DNA of 9,134 bases from an uncultured Flammeovirgaceae bacterium (GTDB lineage: Bacteria; Bacteroidota; Bacteroidia; Cytophagales; Cyclobacteriaceae). The number at the start of each line of letters is the position of its first letter. Position 1 is the first letter of the stretch. Made by a program: the position numbers and the translations under genes. Shown here piece by piece: positions 6,913 through 9,134 of this stretch. The DNA lies in assembly GCA_937138955.1 (NCBI GenBank), contig CAKZPJ010000001.1, positions 1-9,134 on the forward strand, written 5' to 3'. The notes beneath the pieces were generated by a model. That model worked only from the letters and a program-made list of their open reading frames with translations, did not search any database and was not told the origin of the DNA.

Positions 6913-7359
6913 CCTTACGCCCAACCCATTTTTTATCAAAAAAGTTGCCTGTGATTTTAGGTACTTGTTGCCGCAGCCAGTACTTACTCAGAATAAGTAA
7001 ACTCTTTGAAGCAACCGCCTAATCCAATGTTAAGAAATTGTGTCGAAATTTCGCTAAAACCAATTACCGCACAACCTACTATTAATCAGGATTTTAGAAT
7101 TAAAAACTTCAATAATCAGTTAAATATAAAACCGGAAATCCTTCGTGGAAATACCGCAAAACCTTTTTCTTTCTCGCTTAAATCAACATATTTGTATAGA
7201 GTGCTTGATGAAGAGTACGTTATTTTACTGCCTGAGCCTACCTACCTTTATCTAATGCGTTCTTTTTGCGGAATCGAAAGTTTTTTAGCGATCCTCGCAA
7301 CAAATTCGTATAATCTTAACTTACTTATTTAAAGTATAAAACCCTAATGACGAGCTGCT
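6913..7359. other. Non-coding region upstream of nrdB
   Basis: About 450 AT-rich bases lie between the rplU promoter and the nrdB start. No recognisable gene is seen. The one sizeable open frame (7006-7332, plus strand) needs a TTG start and encodes an unrecognised, low-quality sequence, so I do not call it. The nrdBA promoter should lie here. The best -7 candidate is CATATTTG at 7187-7194, one mismatch from TAnnTTTG, with no good TTG about 20 bases upstream. If it is used, the leader would be about 160 bases. A TATAAT occurs at 7309-7314 without a matching -35. Two imperfect direct repeat pairs (7062-7077 with 7149-7164, and 7051-7063 with 7174-7186) and a palindrome CGAAATTTCG (7044-7053) are present. 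I found no convincing NrdR box pair. Confidence 0.5.
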
Positions 7360-8355
7360 ATGAGCGAGAAAACTGTTGATTTGAACGAGCCAATTTTGCA
7401 GGAAAATCCTAATCGATTTGTGCTATTTCCCATTGAGCACGATGACATCTGGCAATGGTACAAAATATCAGAGGCCAGTTTCTGGACGGCTGAAGAGATT
7501 GATCTGAGTCAGGACTTAAAAGACTGGGGCAATCTGAACGATGGTGAGCGTCACTTTATCTCTCACGTACTAGCCTTTTTCGCGGCTAGTGATGGAATCG
7601 TTAATGAGAACCTGGCGGAGAATTTTGTAAATGAAGTGCAGTACACCGAAGCTAAGTTTTTCTACGGCTTTCAGATTGCGATGGAGAACATTCACTCCGA
7701 AACCTACTCTCTATTAATTGATACGTACGTTAAAGACTCGCAGGAGAAAAGTAAACTCTTCAACGCTATCGACACCATGGAATGCGTGAAGAAGAAAGCT
7801 GACTGGGCTTTGCGCTGGATCGATGAAGGAAATTTTGCTGAACGCCTGGTAGCTTTTGCGGCGGTAGAAGGTATTTTCTTCTCTGGCTCTTTCTGCTCAA
7901 TTTTCTGGCTAAAGAAGCGTGGCCTAATGCCCGGTTTAACGTTCTCTAATGAACTCATCTCGCGCGATGAAGGAATGCACTGCGATTTTGCTTGCCACCT
8001 TTATAACGAGCACCTTAACAATAAACTCTCGGAGGAAACCGTCCGGAAGGTTATTACCGATGCAGTAGAGATTGAAAAAGAGTTCGTAACCGATGCATTA
8101 CCCGTTAGCTTGATTGGCATGAACGCTGAGCTTATGTGTCAGTACATTGAATTTGTGGCGGACCGTTTATTATTAGAACTCAATTGCAGCAAAGTATACA
8201 ATGCCCAGAACCCATTCGATTTCATGGAAATGATTTCGCTACAGGGTAAAACCAATTTCTTTGAAAAGCGCGTAGGCGAGTACCAAAAAGCCGGGGTGAA
8301 AAATAGCACTCAGGACCAGGATCGTCCTAAATTCTCTTTAAACGAAGACTTCTAA
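7360..8355 (+). CDS. nrdB: Class Ia ribonucleotide reductase small subunit (beta, R2), eukaryote-like
   Basis: The small subunit houses the metal centre and tyrosyl radical that start reduction of ribonucleoside diphosphates to deoxyribonucleotides in the large subunit, under aerobic conditions in the cytosol. All 331 residues are present. By alignment from memory to mouse R2, the metal ligands are D78, E109, H112, E170, E204 and H207, and the radical tyrosine is Y116, four residues after H112. Long stretches match mammalian R2 almost exactly, for example [19 protein letters not shown] (67-85), the [12 protein letters not shown] block (142-153) and [20 protein letters not shown] (184-203). 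The C-terminus KFSLNEDF parallels the mammalian tail that docks on the large subunit. A tyrosine at 116 argues against the radical-free class Ic type. The ATG at 7360 gives the expected N-terminus. nrdA follows after 34 bases with no terminator between, so the two should be one transcript. Confidence 0.97.
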   Translation: MSEKTVDLNEPILQENPNRFVLFPIEHDDIWQWYKISEASFWTAEEIDLSQDLKDWGNLNDGERHFISHVLAFFAASDGIVNENLAENFVNEVQYTEAKFFYGFQIAMENIHSETYSLLIDTYVKDSQEKSKLFNAIDTMECVKKKADWALRWIDEGNFAERLVAFAAVEGIFFSGSFCSIFWLKKRGLMPGLTFSNELISRDEGMHCDFACHLYNEHLNNKLSEETVRKVITDAVEIEKEFVTDALPVSLIGMNAELMCQYIEFVADRLLLELNCSKVYNAQNPFDFMEMISLQGKTNFFEKRVGEYQKAGVKNSTQDQDRPKFSLNEDF

Positions 8356-8389
8356 AATTATCTCATCTACTAAACTAATATTTTAGGTT

Positions 8390-9134
8390 ATGCTAGTAAT
8401 CAAACGCGACGGGAGGCGAGAATCGGTAAAGTTCGATAAAATTACTGCCCGAATTGAGAAATTGTGTTACAACTTAGACACCAACTACGTGAGTGATGTA
8501 GAGGTGGCTAAAAAAGTGATCACCGGAATCTATGATGGGGTGACTACGGTAGAGCTGGATAACTTGGCGGCTGAAACCGCAGCAACCCTCACTGTAAAAC
8601 ATCCGGACTACGCGGTGCTAGCAGCTCGGATAGCGATCTCTAACCTTCATAAGGTTACTAGCAAATCGTTCTCTAACACCATGAAGCGGCTCTACTCCTA
8701 CGTAGATCCTAAGACGGGTGGGCATGCTCCATTGATCTCTAAAGAGACTTACGCCGTAATTAAGAAACATGCGGCCCAGTTGGATTCCACCATTATTTAT
8801 AGTCGTGATTACAGCTACGACTTCTTTGGCTTTAAAACGCTGGAGCGTTCGTACTTAATTAAGTTAGACGGCAAAGTAGTAGAGCGTCCGCAGCACATGC
8901 TGATGCGTGTAGCGGTTGGTATTCACGGGGAAGATATTGAAGCGGCCATTGAAACCTACAATCTGCTTTCCGAAAAATGGTTCACGCACGCCACCCCTAC
9001 CCTATTTAATGCAGGTACTCCGAAGCCGCAGCTTTCTAGTTGCTTCTTATTAACTATTCAAGATGATTCTATCGACGGTATTTACGATACGCTGAAGCAG
9101 TGCGCTCAGATTTCGCAATCGGCCGGAGGAATTG
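8390..9134 (+). CDS. nrdA: Class Ia ribonucleotide reductase large subunit (alpha, R1), N-terminal part (runs off right edge)
   Basis: The large subunit carries the active site and the allosteric sites of ribonucleotide reductase. The 248 codons present begin [19 protein letters not shown], an ATP-cone domain (about 1-90) that senses ATP and dATP for overall activity control. Residue numbering runs in step with human RRM1: K5, R6, D57 and K88 of the ATP cone are all retained, so dATP inhibition is likely. The N-terminal alpha domain follows with [11 protein letters not shown] (146-156) and [15 protein letters not shown] (165-179). At 216-218 is SSC, where C218 corresponds to the human active-site cysteine of the redox pair, and D226 matches a specificity-site residue. 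The human ASPTLFNAG segment is ATPTLFNAG here, as is usual in bacteria. The full protein should be about 800 residues; the rest lies beyond the window. The ATG at 8390-8392 matches the human N-terminus. Confidence 0.96.
   Translation, partial: MLVIKRDGRRESVKFDKITARIEKLCYNLDTNYVSDVEVAKKVITGIYDGVTTVELDNLAAETAATLTVKHPDYAVLAARIAISNLHKVTSKSFSNTMKRLYSYVDPKTGGHAPLISKETYAVIKKHAAQLDSTIIYSRDYSYDFFGFKTLERSYLIKLDGKVVERPQHMLMRVAVGIHGEDIEAAIETYNLLSEKWFTHATPTLFNAGTPKPQLSSCFLLTIQDDSIDGIYDTLKQCAQISQSAGGI

Noticed and set aside
7180..7205. AT-rich sequence around CATATTTGTATAGAGT considered as an NrdR box
   Set aside because: It does not fit the symmetrical ACAC-W-ATAT-W-GTGT pattern and no second box lies at the expected spacing.
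7288..7298. GCGA-TCC-TCGC hairpin in the nrdB leader, considered as a terminator or attenuator
   Set aside because: The stem is only four base pairs with a three-base loop and no T-run follows on either strand.
7006..7332. 108-codon open frame on the plus strand before nrdB
   Set aside because: It needs a TTG start, has no recognisable domain, is rich in Asn, Leu and Ile as AT-rich spacer would be, and overlaps the region where the nrdB promoter should be.

Overview
The window reads as ordinary chromosomal DNA from a member of the Bacteroidota, probably Cytophagales. Five things point there: a Bacteroidota-type promoter (TTG-N20-TAnnTTTG) upstream of rplU; a ribosomal protein L21 with a helix-hairpin-helix tail; a eukaryote-like class Ia ribonucleotide reductase in nrdB-nrdA order; a DUF3667 zinc-ribbon membrane protein; and a lycopene cyclase with the DRTWCFW motif. 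The phylum call is well supported. The order is inference.

Minus strand, in transcription order from about 6880 down to 1. rplU (L21) and rpmA (L27) form a two-gene ribosomal unit with a clear promoter, a possibly structured leader and a strong intrinsic terminator 26 bases past rpmA. Next is one very large gene (1590-5723) for a predicted exported protein made almost entirely of about 39 tetratricopeptide repeats. After a 97-base gap rich in palindromes and holding a good -7 box comes a DUF3667 membrane protein with a TTG start. It abuts, with one base between, the GTG start of a lycopene beta-cyclase gene (crtY) that runs off the left edge. Those last two genes look like a translationally coupled pair.

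Plus strand. A 567-base non-coding stretch separates rplU from nrdB. It carries the rplU promoter on one strand and must carry the nrdBA control region on the other. nrdB is complete with all metal ligands and the radical tyrosine. nrdA follows after 34 bases and runs off the right edge after 248 codons. Both subunits are strikingly close to the animal RRM2/RRM1 proteins.

The genes fall into separate jobs: translation (rplU-rpmA), DNA precursor supply (nrdBA), pigment synthesis (crtY), and two poorly understood envelope proteins. I see no mobile element, CRISPR array, tRNA, rRNA or phage gene, and no evidence of a new multi-gene system. The least explained items are the giant repeat protein, the DUF3667-crtY coupling with its palindromic promoter region, and the long leader region ahead of nrdB.
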